NCBI GenBank assembly: GCA_022113835.1
Contig: JAILWY010000009.1
Span: forward strand, 409,501-473,500
Length of the DNA stretch: 64,000 nt
Origin: Atopsyche davidsoni
Lineage: Eukaryota > Arthropoda > Insecta > Trichoptera > Hydrobiosidae
Direction of reading: 5' to 3'
Shown here: one piece after another, positions 1-14,512 of the stretch
Position numbering within the stretch: position 1 is the stretch's first letter
Layout of the letters: each line of letters begins with the position of its first letter
Notes under the pieces: generated by a model
What the model was told of the DNA's origin: nothing
The model's database searches: none
The model's input: only the letters and a program-made list of their open reading frames with translations
Translations under genes and position numbers: made by a program

Positions 1-2240
1 TACTTAGACCCCGTTCCCAACATATACCTAAGTATCTAATTATTTAAATTTTAATCTTTTTCAAAAATATGATATAGTAGCTTTGGTGGCAGCTCTGAGT
101 GAACTTATTATCTCGAGCTTTGAGCCGTGTCAAAGTTCGATGAATGCTCCAGCCTTTGCTGAACCAAATTTCATTCAATGATCTTTAATTACCGGATCAG
201 AAACGCTTCAAAATGCACCAAAATACTATATGGTTTAATACCTAAGAAAACAAGTTCAACTTGTTATAAAACTGAATGTTCCACTTGTTCGCTCGATATC
301 TACGAGGTTGATGGGTTATAGAGAATTGAAACTATACTATGATTTCAAATTGTATTTTTTAACATGGAAATTATTTTGCTTAAATTATACTTTAATCAAT
401 GTAAATAAAAGATCGGGTCGTACTTTTTTCATCTAGAACACAAACAACCCGCCGCTAAAGCTACAAGTTTAAAGAACTGAGTAATTACAACAGTTCCCAG
501 GTATGATGTACATTGCATACAATTTTATTTTTTCTTTAAAATGTTCCTTTTAATATTTTTTTCTGACTATTGTCTGACTAATAAAAAAGCATTATATTAT
601 GTCAGTTTAGCGTATTTTATGTCTCGGTAATAATTATTTAATTCAATCATATTTTCAGAACAAGGTGAAAAAGCCTCAACATATTTTGACATAAATTGAT
701 TGATTTTTTAAGAAGACTCTCGTAAGAAAATATTCTGTAAGATATTAATTTTATTTTAATATAATTAAATTTTTAACATGAACGTCTAGTTATTAAAATA
801 TTTATTTTATTAACTTGCACGAAACATTGCAATATTACACATTTTGTATAGATTAATATATTCACATATACTTTTTAATACATAACATGGCATTTGTATT
901 TTATGATGTATTTTTGTAATTTATTTTGTTGCTGTTAATTCTAAATAAAATTATTTATAACTTATTTACTTCATTTTTAGTATTTTTTTTAAATATATTT
1001 TTCCTTTCAAAAATAAGTTTTATGACAACTTTCCATAAATTCATTTTAATAATGTAATAAAAACACATCTTTATGAACGACACAATTAACAACAGCATAA
1101 AAGAAAAAATTGCAATCGAGGCTCAGTGAGACGAGGGAATTCTGTGCACACGAAGCGTGGGTTCACGAACACATCCCGAATATAACTCCCGACCAGTCGG
1201 CGGGTGTTTGGTTAACAATCGCAGGAACAAAAGTCTTGCAGAAATTCTTTCTTGGCTTGCGTGTAATTTCCTAGCGGGCTGTGGACAGAGCGGAAGCCAG
1301 ATTAAACACCGGAAGGGGTTTTAATTAAACCAATGTTTTGTTTCAGTAAGGGAAGATCAACGTTCTGCCTTCTGCTCCTTCTTGGGTAAATAGTCGTCTG
1401 TGGGGCGGGCGGGGCGGAGGGCGGGGCGGGGCGCGCCACCGAGCGTACCTTCAGCACCGGGGCTTCCAAATTGTACCCGATCTACTAATCGATTTGCGCA
1501 CCAAATAACTCTTTAACTACAACTCGATTTCATCGCTTGTTTGTAGATTAATGAAAATATAAATAAATTGGTTTTTTTTTAATTTTTACATACAGTTTTT
1601 TTTATTATTTTAATTAATAAACAGGTTAAAGTGGTACTACCACATTTACCATCAGAAATGATGTATTCACCGCTGGATGAAGGCGACTCCTCGAAGACGC
1701 TGCTTTTTTGTGGTCTGCGAGTAGGCGAAAGTTCTGAACCTCGTCCATACTTCTTCGCGTCGTTCCTCTTTGGGTCTTTCGCTATCTCGAGATTACATCG
1801 GCACAGTCCTTCGAGATCAGCGGTCGACCGATATGACTCTCGTATTTATATAGACAAAATCGGTAAATAAATTTCTCGATTGGTAAATGAGCGTACAGGA
1901 GACTGACACCGGAGACCGAGAAGGATCTGCGATCGTTCGGTTCGTCCACCTTAAGTTTGATTACTTTTGTTTGAGTAAATTGAGTAAAACAGTTCACCGA
2001 CGACGAGCAGTAATTGCAGAATAACGGCCGCCCGCCGCTCCCGTCGGGCCCGGGCGGCAGTGATTCGTCCAAAGATGAACAAAAACCTTTTTCAATATTT
2101 TCATCAAAATTGACTATTATAGAGAAATGTTATAAAATTAAAGATAATAAATAGATATATAAAAATTTCCCATAGTATTTCGCCCCCAAGGACCGAGCAG
2201 TTATTTGGAACTACTCTTCGCAACGTACTATTTATTTCAA
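1..2240. other. intergenic, no gene recognised
   Basis: AT-rich sequence with no supported gene, RNA or complete mobile element. A short GC-rich patch with repeated gggcgg words lies at about 1400-1440. The overlapping short ORFs at 1631-2072 lie on both strands, have no recognisable domain and look like chance. Confidence 0.6.
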
Positions 2241-2468
2241 TCTACTATAATAATAGCCATTGTGTGTTTGTATGTTTGTATGTATGTTTCATTTTTCCGT
2301 TCTGTATAGAATATCTTAAAAGATACAACGCTGATTTTTTGCACATAAGTTAAGTAAATTTTTCCGCAGCTATGTGCCGAATTTCAAGACAATAGGATAA
2401 TATTTTCATTCATAAACTTTAAAATATGCTCATCAAATACGTCATTTTATGACGGGCTACATTGCTAG
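2241..2468 (+). mobile_element. short non-autonomous Helitron (copy 1)
   Basis: The 228-bp element starts with TC (tctactataataatagcc) just after an A and ends with ctag just before a T, the A|T insertion habit of Helitrons. A hairpin with 5-bp stems (cgtca, five-base loop, tgacg; 2440-2454) sits 14 bases before the end, as expected for a Helitron 3' terminus. There are no terminal inverted repeats and no target duplication. The same two ends bound the 688-bp copy at 14901-15588, so this copy is an internal-deletion form. It encodes nothing and would depend on Rep/helicase made elsewhere. Confidence 0.8.
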
Positions 2469-3521
<1,053 letters not shown>

Positions 3522-4577
3522 AATGCGTGAAATATACACTTAGAATGCGAATGTAAATATGTAAATATATACATTTTTTTTATTTTTATATAGTATACTA
3601 TTATATAATATATAATACCATAAAATATTATACTTTAATATAAAATATATAGACCGAAACTGAATTAGAATACTTCAAAACGTGATGAATATTTAAATAT
3701 TTTGAAACACTTTGAATGTCCATTCAAACAGTATAATTCGTGTTTATCAGAATACGTATGCAAAATTCATAGCAAGTATTTCAAACAGATGTATAAAAAT
3801 GTTTTTCCTGCGATAATGGTCCATCAGCACAAGAGGCGCGGTCCCTCATTTTTCACGAAAGAAAACTTCATAAATCAAAGAAAGCCATCACAGAGCGTGT
3901 CCTTGCGCTCCAGCTAATAGCGGGCGGGATCTCGATGGCTCCACGTAAAACATCTGGGATCTCCAGCTCTAATTCCCGCAGAATCAAAAGTGACAAGTCT
4001 ATTAAACCACCCCCACCTTACCCGGCGGGGAGCGGAAGAGGCTTGCGATAAGATTTCCACCAACAAGTCGATCCGGAACCGACTGATTTACATTCCTCGT
4101 AGCCCCCTCTTCCCTGCGGCCTCCCTGTGCTCCCTCTCTCCCTGCAACCCTTGCATTCCGGTTCTACTGAGAATATTACGAGAATTGAAAAATAATTACA
4201 TCAGTTTCTTTTCACAGAAGGCTAAATTAAGTGCGTATATATATATTTTTTTTTTTTTTAAATTGTGTGTTCAGAAATTTATATATTTAATAAATAGGAG
4301 TACATTAAAATAATGTTTGTTTTATTCTAACCTCAAAATGATTTATAATCTATCAAGAATTTACATGAAAAAAGCTAAAGTTATTTTAAATTAAATATTT
4401 CCGTTACATACATAGATATGTACTTTAAGCTCTGTTGAAAATTTCTTTTCGGATTAATAAAGAGAATTACCTACTCTAGAAGTCTAAGTGTTGTATTTTT
4501 TTAAAAACTTATTCGCTTGATTTGTCTCAACTACTGCGACTCATCGTCATGTTTCCTATGGTTGAATTAATTAAGTA

Positions 4578-4716
4578 ATCAATATTTTTGTCAGAGAGTA
4601 CACAGTCGAATTCCATTTTAGCATTTTAAATAAAATGCTTGCTTGATTTTTCCACATGTTAATTTTTATTGGTGACCGGTTTTACCAACCTTTCACGTTG
4701 GCATTATCAAACTTAG
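4578..4716 (+). repeat. dispersed repeat family with ACCGGTTT core, copy A
   Basis: Shares an ordered set of words with five other places in the window: an agagagtac-type start, gaattccatttta, aataaaat.ctt, tttttccacatgtt, ttggtgaccggttt, ccaacctttcacgttggcatta. The segment ccaac-ctttcac-gttgg can fold. There is no coding capacity and no recognised tRNA head. The family type (SINE or MITE) is unknown to me. Confidence 0.7.
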
Positions 4717-5138
4717 TGGTGATTTTTAATTAATTAAGGGAAATAACTAATCTACTAAGTGAATTAGAATTTGTATAAATTTATCGGTTTTAGATCTCAA
4801 TAGGCATTTGTATTCACAGGGTGTAGGGCGAATCCCACCAAGATTAAAAAAAAAGTTTATGTGTATATTTCAAAAATTCACTCAAAATATTTAAATAAAA
4901 CATATGTAAAAATACAACCGTTCGAAATCCCGGGCCGTCGAGTGTTGAGGAATGAATATGCTTATCGTCAGTTTCCATCTTGTCTCTTCCCATACTTCCT
5001 GTTTCACTTCCCATCTCGTTTACAGTAATCTAAATATCATAATATCAGAAAAGCATCCCAACTTATTGCCGGCCCAGGGCGGGGGCGGAGGCGGGCGAGT
5101 TCCTAATGAGATTATTAAATCAGTCTCCTGCCGATGGC

Positions 5139-5192
5139 GGCCGCCCCCGCCCCCCCCCCCCCGCCCCCCGCCCCCGCCCCCGCCCCGCCCTC
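5139..5192. repeat. C-rich tract of CCCCCG words
   Basis: Nearly pure C/G sequence on the plus strand with runs of cccccg and cccccccc. The minus strand has G runs suited to G-quadruplex formation. The Pro- and Arg-rich ORFs crossing it are composition artefacts. Confidence 0.85.
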
Positions 5193-5916
5193 CGTTCACC
5201 TGATAAGCCCTATCGGCAGAGTCGCGCCAGAAGAGCCGCAATCAAATTCGGGGATTATTTTTATGGGTTCTCTCTGTGTAACCGCGGGGCGCCGTAAAAA
5301 CACTCCAGAAGTATCCCAGATCCCCAGCCCCAGATTACTTAAGTTTTGATAAGACCCGTTTTTAGTTTATTCGCAAATCTTCCATTCAAATTATTGCGCT
5401 AGTAAAACTGGCTTCTGCATCAAACTGTTTACATATTCAGACGAACTGTTTACATATACAGATGCATATGCTTTTACAACCAATTTAAAACGATTGACTA
5501 AAACAAAAGAAAAGATATTTATCACTATCTTACAAACAATAGTATTTGAAAATTTTACCGCTTTGCAGGGATAATCTTGTGATTTTTTATTTATCAGAAA
5601 CTTTAATTTATTGGATCATTCATACCATATTTTTTTTAACAATAAAAAATATACGCTCACATTCTATAAATGAGAAAAAACATTTTTTTTATTTTGACGA
5701 TAAAAGCAAATATCCTTTAAAAATCATTTTGGCTTTTGAAGTACATCCAAACACGTCAGCAACAAAGATTCAGTAAATTCTCACGATTACAATATTGCTG
5801 AGAGAAACAGGTTATTTTTATGTTCTGATTAACCTTATAAAATGTTTTTCTCGTGAAAGGAACGACCAACAATAATATCCATCATCGAGGACTCAATCCG
5901 GCCGTGCCGGTGACCG

Positions 5917-6050
5917 CCCGCCGCCCCCCATTCAGCCGCCGCCCCCCATTCAGCCGCCGCCCCCCATTCAGCCGCCGCCTCCGCTCGCCCCGTCCGCCCC
6001 ACCCCGCCCCGCCCCGCCCCACCCCGTCTTACCCCGTCCCACTCCGTCCT
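5917..6050. repeat. 18-bp tandem repeat followed by CCCCGCC-rich tract
   Basis: Three tandem copies of an 18-bp unit (ccgccgccccccattcag) are followed from about 5990 by irregular repeats of ccccgcc, ccccacc and ccccgtc. Confidence 0.85.
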
Positions 6051-6511
6051 GCACCTGACGAAGATTGTACCGGAGAGTCATTTTATTTCTGAGCTGAAAG
6101 GCACGTAAACTATTTAAGCCGTGGAGTTGACACATCAAGATGGGAAGACGCTTTAAGGAGGGATTCTCGAATTTCCGGAGCTTTTAACCGATGTTTATTT
6201 TGCTTTGACTTATTATCGATGACTCAGGCATTTTAAATTTTGAGTTAGTATGCAGCGCGGAGCAAATGGAGCGCCTTGACAGGCTTAACAATTGAATAAC
6301 TTGTGAAATATTTCTAGATATCAGAACAACGACAAAATATTATTTACTCTTTTCTTCTGGCTCACATAAAATATACCCACTTTGGAAATACAATACTTGC
6401 ACATTATTTTTACCGTCTTTAAAATATCATACGAAATCTGTAGTCTTATCCTCGTAATTAAGTACGCCGTCCCGCCCGAGTCCGCGCGATGCCGGCCCGG
6501 CGCTCGAGCCG

Positions 6512-6606
6512 CCCCGCAGCCCCGCAGCCCCGCAGCCCCGCAGCCCCGCAGCCCCGCAGCCCCGCAGCCCCCGCAGCCCCGCAGCCCCGCAGCCCCCGCA
6601 GCCCCG
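6512..6606. repeat. octamer array (CCCCGCAG)n
   Basis: About twelve tandem copies of an 8-bp unit, with two copies carrying one extra C. An array of the same octamer in the opposite orientation lies at 23334-23397. It gives Ala/Pro/Gln-rich false ORFs on one strand and Gly/Cys-rich ones on the other. Confidence 0.95.
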
Positions 6607-8316
6607 GCGATAATCACCTTCCTCGCGTGTGACCGCCAATTTCCGGCTGTCACCTCTGCACTCTCGGCCGGCCTCGGCCGGAGCACCAGAGACGCTCGGG
6701 ACAAAACTTCCAATATTAATTTTATTTTCAGCTTTTGAAACAAGCTGTAGATGTCTCGTGTAAAATGTTCACTTCAAAAGGTTTTCACGATATTAAGAAT
6801 TAAGAAAGTTTATTAGTTTCTCAGTTGTGTCGCATTATCATCTACGGAATATTGACGAGCTCGTGCATTATTTCATCGAAATCAATACTTATTGCTGTTT
6901 ATTTTATAAACCTAAATAAACATTAATTATTTCAATATATATTTTATTGTAAATATTGTGCATTGTGTAAAAGCACAAAAAACTATAACTCAGCAAGCAT
7001 GATATAAAAGTTTCTACAATATTTTTCAATATACATCACTGCAGAAATTCTCTTATAAAATCTCAATATAAAAAGCCGTATAACAATATTCCCCGAAGTG
7101 TTCCGCAGGAGTAAGAATTGCATTCAGCAGCTTTTTATTTATTACCACATAAAAGTGATCCTCCGTAGAGCCGGCGGAGGGGCGGGGGCGGAAGAGCGGG
7201 GCGCGGGGCTGACTCGATGATGTTATCCGGCGGACAGCGGCCGACCTCCCGCGGCAATACTACACTGAATCGATATCCAAATTCTTGCGTTTCCTAAAAA
7301 GAAACATTCAACCAGACCGTTTTTTTCTTTAAAAACGACTAGTAAAATATTTTACCTTTGATCTTCTCTACCGAATTGATATTTTGACATATTCGTGCTT
7401 TCATTTCCTACGAACATTTTTACCTGTCAACAGTAAAAAAACCTACGCAAATTCTTATACTTCAAATAAATAAAACCATCTCAAATAGAAATAATCAAAA
7501 TATATATTAAACCCATTCTTTCCGGCATTAAATCAGCCGGATTGTATGGAGGCACCGCGCTCCGGCACTGCCTTTGAACCGCCACAAAATATATTGATAG
7601 AGGCAACAAACATAAAGGGCTCCCCGGGGGCGGGTTTACCTGCTCTAAGTAAAATCAAAACACCTTTTTCATGGACAAACTTGCCAGAAGTTCTGGGGAC
7701 GCGGCCGGCCGCGATCAAAGGCGCCTAATGCCCCCGCGACACCGGGAGGACAGCGCTCGATTGCCACATTAAGATATATTTTGAAAGACTTTTAGAAACT
7801 CGAGAAGAAACTTTACAAAATTTCTTCGAATATATAAGTTTCTAATTGGATGTCGAATAAAATATATGTATTCAAACAATATTTTTAGTTGATTATCAGC
7901 TTGTCTGGGCTTAACTTTTATGGTTATCATTATACATCACGACTTTGCTAATAATTTGTAAATGCGTACACATATTTTGATGGCCGTCATTAACAACCAT
8001 TTGAAATAGTTCCCGTGAAACCGACGACCTCGGGCTCGCGCGAGGTGCATTGCCTGACCGTCAGGCGCTAGCTCGCACCGACCCGCTGATTGCAATATAA
8101 GGGAGAGACGCCCGCCACTTCCCTTTGTAGGGGTTGCTTTATAAGACCCTAGAGAGTTAGGGGTGAGGGGCTGGGGTCGTCTTAGATAAAAGTTCTTCCA
8201 ACTTCTTAAGGCTTATTACATCGTCAATGATTAACATTATCGTCAGCTTGATCAGATTAAATGGAAGATCGTATTTTTTAAAAATATGCTTTCTAACAAC
8301 AGTTTTAAATTTAGCT

Positions 8317-8350
8317 ATTCTTATAGCTAATAAAATTTAGCTATAAGAAT
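8317..8350. repeat. perfect 13-bp inverted repeat
   Basis: Arms attcttatagcta and tagctataagaat are separated by eight bases (ataaaatt). The hairpin is AT-rich with no neighbouring feature that explains it. Confidence 0.8.
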
Positions 8351-10340
8351 AAAAAGTTTTGTTCTTTTTCTTTACTACATCGCAGAGCTTATCATTTGGT
8401 TGAAACTTTTTCTTCTTTTATAAACAATTTGATTTCATGACTGTCTTCCTTGCCGCGATGAGTGTAATAAGATTTCAATTTCTTGTTTATAATGGTTGAT
8501 GAAATTTGACCGTTTACATTTATATTAATAATTTCTTTCTCCAAATCTAAGATGTATGATAATTAAACTACTTTTCAAAAAGCCGAAACTGATATAAGTA
8601 TTCTTATTAAACGGAATTTATAAAATAAACTTTATCAAATAAATTCAAGAGCAACGAAATAAAAAAAGAGTTTCATGTAAGTCTTTTTCTATATTTATTT
8701 AACGGCCATCAGATAAAAATCCTTTTTCGCAATTTTCTCACAAAAACACGTCCGTAAGGCGGGGGTGGCGAGAGAGCACACATCCTCGGCGGTGCGCGCA
8801 GTCCGCAGGAGCAAGGTTTTTAATCATGTCGGGGCGCCGCTGGCTCATCCTAAAGAAACTTTGGCGCTGCGAGACGTGCCGGGCTTCCCGAGCAGCCTCC
8901 GGCCCCTCGCCCCGCCTCGGCGCCCCCAGGTGGGTTCCTGTCCCCTCTTATCCCTCCACCACCCCTTCCAGGTAGCCAGTGTTTCCGCTATAATCGAATT
9001 TCTCATAACCGGTCACACGGTCGGCCCTCCTGCGGAGTTCGTCTTGATTCACAAAAATCGAAAACACACTACAAATCACCAACCAGAAGATTTAAAATTA
9101 TGCTCAGTTTTTAAAAAAAAAATTCAGCGCCTTTCTAAAATTTTAATAAATACATTGAAAATTTGAATATTAAAGATTTTAATGAAACAAAGAACAATAT
9201 TAATATCCTATTTTTAGAATTCGTATTATTTCCAAGGTCCGGCAATAGTCCGGCCTTAATTTGAAAATTAAAAAAATATAATTTTCAATGAATCACTTAA
9301 ATTTTCTTTTGTATAAAATCAAAGCAGCCCATCTAACAAAACAAGCAGGCGCCTCTCCACCAGCGGAAGACCGGTTCTATTGCTTGCCGCCTGAAAGGAA
9401 CTGGCGGGAGAATCCGGCCTGAAGAGTCGCGCGGCTAGAAGTCTTCCGATTCTCGATGCAGTAATCACTCTTTTATATATATTTTTATTCAAATTACTTT
9501 CGCTTTAACTTTATGGTGAAATCGTATTAAATCAAGTTCGGTCGATAGCAAGCGGTCACTATAAACCAGCATAAAATAAAATTAGACAAAAATTCCAAAT
9601 AAGAGGTTTTGTGGTAAGAATTGCTAGTTTCCAGGTATTCATTTCAATTTTTCTATACGGAATAAAAATGTTTAAAAACTCTTAATAAAGGAACTCTTCA
9701 TAAATTCATTCGACGATCCAAATTCATCTCAAATAAACAAAAAAAACAATAATAAATAAGTCACCGTCAGAGAAGCGCCCCGACGAGGAGGCGAGCCGAC
9801 CGTCCGCGGATAGATAACTGTCATGTTCTTCTTAATACACCGAGGGTGCTCTCCTCCACCCCACCCAGGGGCTGAGGGGGGGGAATCGACTTCTTGATTA
9901 ATAATATTATTTATGATACGCCCGCGCCGGGGGAGTGCCGGCTCGCTTGCTGCCACACTGACTGCATTAGGCGAATATCACCGCGCGGAGTATTTCTTAT
10001 TTATCAGATTGTTTTCGTTTCTCTTCCCGGGTCCTCAAACTATGGGATATACGAACAACACTCTGTGGTCTTCTTTTAACATTTAAAGTTAAACAAAAAA
10101 AAAAAATTGTTTCTTCAGTAATGTGGAAAATTAATTTCAAAATTTATTTTATTCAGGTGCCTCTCCTCAGAAGAGATCGGTGATCATCTCATTTAACATA
10201 GCTCTTTGTCTGTTCATTATTTTTTTAGAGAGAAAAGTGTAGTGGCCCCCCGGGTACTTTGCAATTTATATACTATTATTTTTATCTATATGACTTTTAC
10301 TGAAAAATATTTAGTAAAAAGCATTCAGAAGACTTTACAG

Positions 10341-10341
<1 letters not shown>

Positions 10342-10386
<45 letters not shown>
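10342..10386. repeat. (TA)n microsatellite
   Basis: An uninterrupted TA tract of about 45 bp. Confidence 0.95.
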
Positions 10387-10389
<3 letters not shown>

Positions 10390-10612
10390 ACCTGATCATC
10401 TCGGGTTTTTACATTTTAGTGTGCAAAAGATCACAGAAAAGTTGTATGAAAGGAACTATTTTTCTCAAAGAGTTTTTTTTTTTGATACAATTTATAATTA
10501 AAGAAAGTTATCGCACGCCTGAAACCCGCAATGAGCGAGCAATCCGCGAGCATTGAATCACGAAGTGGATTTAACATATTGCCATGAACATTAAATGAAC
10601 GATGTTAAGGGC

Positions 10613-10684
10613 GGCAGGGTGGCAGGGTGGCAGGGTGGCAGGGTGGCAGGGTGGCAGGGTGGCAGGGTGGCAGGGTGGCAGGGC
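10613..10684. repeat. octamer array (GGCAGGGT)n
   Basis: About nine nearly perfect copies of ggcagggt, followed by a GC-rich flank. All three frames are open on both strands, giving Gly/Trp/Gln-rich or Cys/His/Pro-rich false ORFs. Confidence 0.95.
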
Positions 10685-12321
10685 GGCGCGGAGTGCTTGC
10701 CCGCCTGTGCCGGTGCCGCCCGCTCTCGTTTCCCTCACCTTGCGACACAATGACCGAGTGAGGCCGCCCCGCTTTGCATGGCGGGCGGGAGTGACAGAGC
10801 CCTCCGAGCCCCAAATTGTTTCTTGCAGGTGATGATAAACCAATTCAGTCTTGGGGGAGAAGACAAAAGCCGTGCAACATTTGACTTAATCTTCACTTAA
10901 TTTGATTGCAAACAATGACAAACTTAAGGGGTTACCTATTCACAAAATTAGATCTTTGGAGATTTTACCCTTCTCCTAAAAATATGTCGCATTCTATAAA
11001 ACAACACAAATGCCTATTAATATTCTTCGCTTTCAGAAAACCCTAATGTTGTACGACATCTTTAAAATTTAATAGACAATTTGCAATTCTGTTTTCAGCT
11101 AATGTGCAATTTATTTAATTTAGCTTGTGGGTTTTTTATATTTATTTTTAATAAATATCATCTTTCCTTTTGTGCAGTACTCCATTCGATTACCTTTTAC
11201 CTCGGATTTATTAAAAAAATATATTAAAAAATGAGTAGAACTTAAAATAATTTAAAATATCTAAAGAGTGTTTAAATAAAAGATAAAAATTACAGTAACC
11301 GACCCGCATCAGCGCAATTCCATTCCCAAGACGGAGGCTGGAACCGGAAAGAGGCCATTGCTTTTGCGTTAGTTTTTCAACTTTTAAAATATAATTTTTA
11401 AAAATTGAATTATTTCAAGTCATTCTTCCGCGCCGCCTGACGTGAATGGAAATGATTTAATTTATGAAATATCAAATCTATCGAAACCGCCCGCGTCCGG
11501 GCGCCTCCGGAATCACTGAATATTCACGCGCGCCCGGCGACGGACTGCCTCCTTTTTGCAAACAACTTGTTCAAATAATATAAAATTGAATCAAATTATA
11601 AATGCAATGTAGTCTTGGTACATTAATATATTAACATCACTGATATATTCTCAATGAAGAGACCGCCGATCTCCATCCGAAGCCGTCATGACTAAAAACA
11701 AACCAAATTAATATTGAAAAAAATATTTTAGCCGAATAGAAGAAAGTTACTGGGATAGTTATGGTGAAATAGTAATTATAACTCCAACCAAAAGATACTT
11801 GGACAGTAAAAATACATACAATTAAATCAAATTACTATATATACACTTCGAAATAAAACCATAAACGCTGGTCGGTGTCCCGCTTGTCGAGGCGGCGCGG
11901 GCGCGGGGGTGAGGGCGGGTGCGACGGTGTTGACGGAGTCGCGCTGTTTGACACCTGCCCTCTTTGTGAGCCCAAAAGTGTCAAAGTGGCCACTCGAATG
12001 GCAGGAATCGCCCGCCCTGCGGCCGCCAGACGCGCGCCCGCCGACTCTGGAGCACAGGCTTTTAATTTTATTTATAAATAATGCTTTTTCGTCAAAATAT
12101 TTGCGCATATTTGAAAAATATTTATTGAGCTCACTACAATTATTTATAAACTAAACTAATTTTTTTATGTTCTTTTTTATATTTTCATAATTCGGACACT
12201 AAATACAATATAATATGTGGTGTTTTTGAAGATAATAGATAATAAAATGTAAAACTTATGACTACTGTGAATACTTAATAGGCTTCGGTCGATTTGTTTG
12301 TATTTCATTCCATCTATTTCC

Positions 12322-12366
12322 AAATATGCAATTATTAATTTCCACAAAATTAATAATTGCATATTT
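12322..12366. repeat. perfect 20-bp inverted repeat, 5-base loop
   Basis: Arm 12322-12341 (aaatatgcaattattaattt) and arm 12347-12366 are exact reverse complements around the loop ccaca. The stem is too short for a usual animal pre-miRNA and is AT-rich. It could be a cruciform or the remains of a small inverted-repeat element. Confidence 0.85.
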
Positions 12367-14409
12367 TTTGTATCCGTGTATCGCTAGCCTCTGAAATAAA
12401 GTCTCAGTTTCAAACTGATAATATTTAATATTTACATGTTTATTAAATTGTATGTGTAAAAAGGCGTAATAGTACAATAGAGATAAAAGCCTACCCCATT
12501 TTTCAAATGGTTAAAAATGACATTCCCTGCAGCCAGCAGATGTCAGGCAAAGCGCTGGAAAAAACCAATATGCATTTCACTTTTTTTTCGTTTGTTTTTA
12601 AACAGTGAATACAAGTTTTAAATAATAATTTTCAAGTTTTAAATAATAATCTTTATGAATAACACATTACGTCATGACACAACACTCATCTATCGAATTT
12701 TAAGACATCATTATGATTTATGCACACACAAGGTGTGGTAATAAATCAATGTTGCAGATAGTCTTATTATAGTAGTGTTTTGCCACGGATTCCGAGCACA
12801 TTTCAGAAGTGTGATGTTTTCGTTGTAGATTGCAGTAACCGTGCTACTCTAAAAAGATAAACAGTTAACGATTACACATATGCACAAAGAAACAGAAGGC
12901 GACATAAATAATTGTCGACATTAATCGCGGCCTCTATTAAACGATCAGAAGACGAGCTACGACATTTTTGCGACGATACACTATTACGGGACAATCTGTA
13001 TTGAAGGCAGATAAGTTTGTACAATACAAAACATAGCCCGAGAAATACAATGCATCTTTCAATACAAGTGCTGGAGACTCCGCTGCTCAGACGCGCGGCC
13101 GGCCGGGTAATCCTCGTCATTTTGGTGTTTACCGACATTAATTTAAATCCCCAAAACGTCACGGAACGAGGCCGGGAATCAATTATGGCATTAGTGCGCG
13201 TTACACTAATTATAAATAATGACTCGGTGCAAACGGGACAAGTCCGCCCGCACGGGGCGGCGGGCACTTTTGAGTGACCTGAAATAGTTTAAATATTTCT
13301 ATACTGGCGGTGATAACAGAATAATTTTTTGTTTTTTTTTGACAGTACGTTTTTTTTTTTTACACATAAGTTTGACAATTAGACTATTCAAAACAACATC
13401 AAAGACAAAATCTCCGACCTGCGGCCGCAGCTTTCGTTTGCAAACTGTTACACTGGGTAAAAAGGTTCCGTCTACGGAAATTATGATTATTCGCTATAAT
13501 TTTTCAGAAGACAACACACCCATGCAAAGGTGGTATTGTAACCGTTATTGCAATTGCCGCTTAACGTAGTTGTAACGTGAAATTTACGGTAGCTATTTTT
13601 TTTTTAATTTACTTTTTTATTTCCTTCCTATTATATTCTTCAGATGGATGGAAAATCCCACAGTATGTAATCATATTTGATATATATATTTTTTCATTAA
13701 AAATTTACAGAAATAAAAAAAGTTAACTATTTAATATGTATACTTAAAATATTGTATTAACAATTTAAATATTGTATCGTCAAACTAAAAATGTCTGAAT
13801 CTAAAAGCAGAAATTGAGAGATTCCATATCGCAACGCACTGGAGGTTGCGGTTCGAGCGACTGAGCCAAAACCCCGCCGCGGGCTTTGCCAGTAATTTTT
13901 TATTAACACGGGAACTTTTTGGAGCAGACTCCGGACAGTGAGTTGAAGTTTATAGTGCGGTGAGGGGCAGCCCGGGGCGGCGCCCGCCCTGGCGCGGGGA
14001 CAGATGTTCAATATTAGGGACCGTCACTACCTGGTACAGAACCATATCTTCGCAAATAATTAATATTCAATGTTCATATTTCTCTCGCAGCAACAGAGCC
14101 AAGCAATTACGTCTGTGTAACACGGACGCTACCACTCATGTTACTTTAATTAAGAATAATGTTTTTAAGATTTGGTGTTTTTCACAAATGTACAAAATAT
14201 TCATGATTTCTGCAAAACGGATATGCGATTTTTTTGACAAGTTTGTTCAAATATTTTATTATCCACACATTCTGTCATTATAATAATGTGAAAGTTGTTT
14301 TTTTTAACATGTGTACAATATATACTTTTTTTATTTCGTGTATAAAATGCAATTGCATGGCATGTAACTAATTATCTCCCGACTGCATCGGCGCCTGAAG
14401 TGTATCAGT

Positions 14410-14512
14410 GCGGCGGCGGCGGCGGCTGGGGGGGGGCGAGGGCGGGGGCGGCGGGGGCGGCGGGGGCGGCGGGGGCGGCGGGGGCGGCGGGGGCGGCGGG
14501 GGCGGCGGCGAG
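14410..14512. repeat. 9-bp array (GGCGGGGGC)n
   Basis: CGG repeats and a G run lead into about seven tandem copies of a 9-bp GGCGGGGGC unit. The plus strand is strongly G-rich. The poly-Ala/Pro ORF read on the minus strand is a by-product. Confidence 0.9.

Larger units (their letters stand above)
3514..14409. other. long intergenic or intronic block, no gene recognised
   Basis: AT-rich DNA with scattered GC-rich patches (for example 7170-7250, 8760-8960, 11480-11560, 11880-12060, 12870-13270). I read the short ORFs and found no catalytic motif, domain or plausible exon series. The supported items inside are listed separately: one dispersed repeat, five GC-rich arrays, one TA tract and two hairpins. 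Confidence 0.5.
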
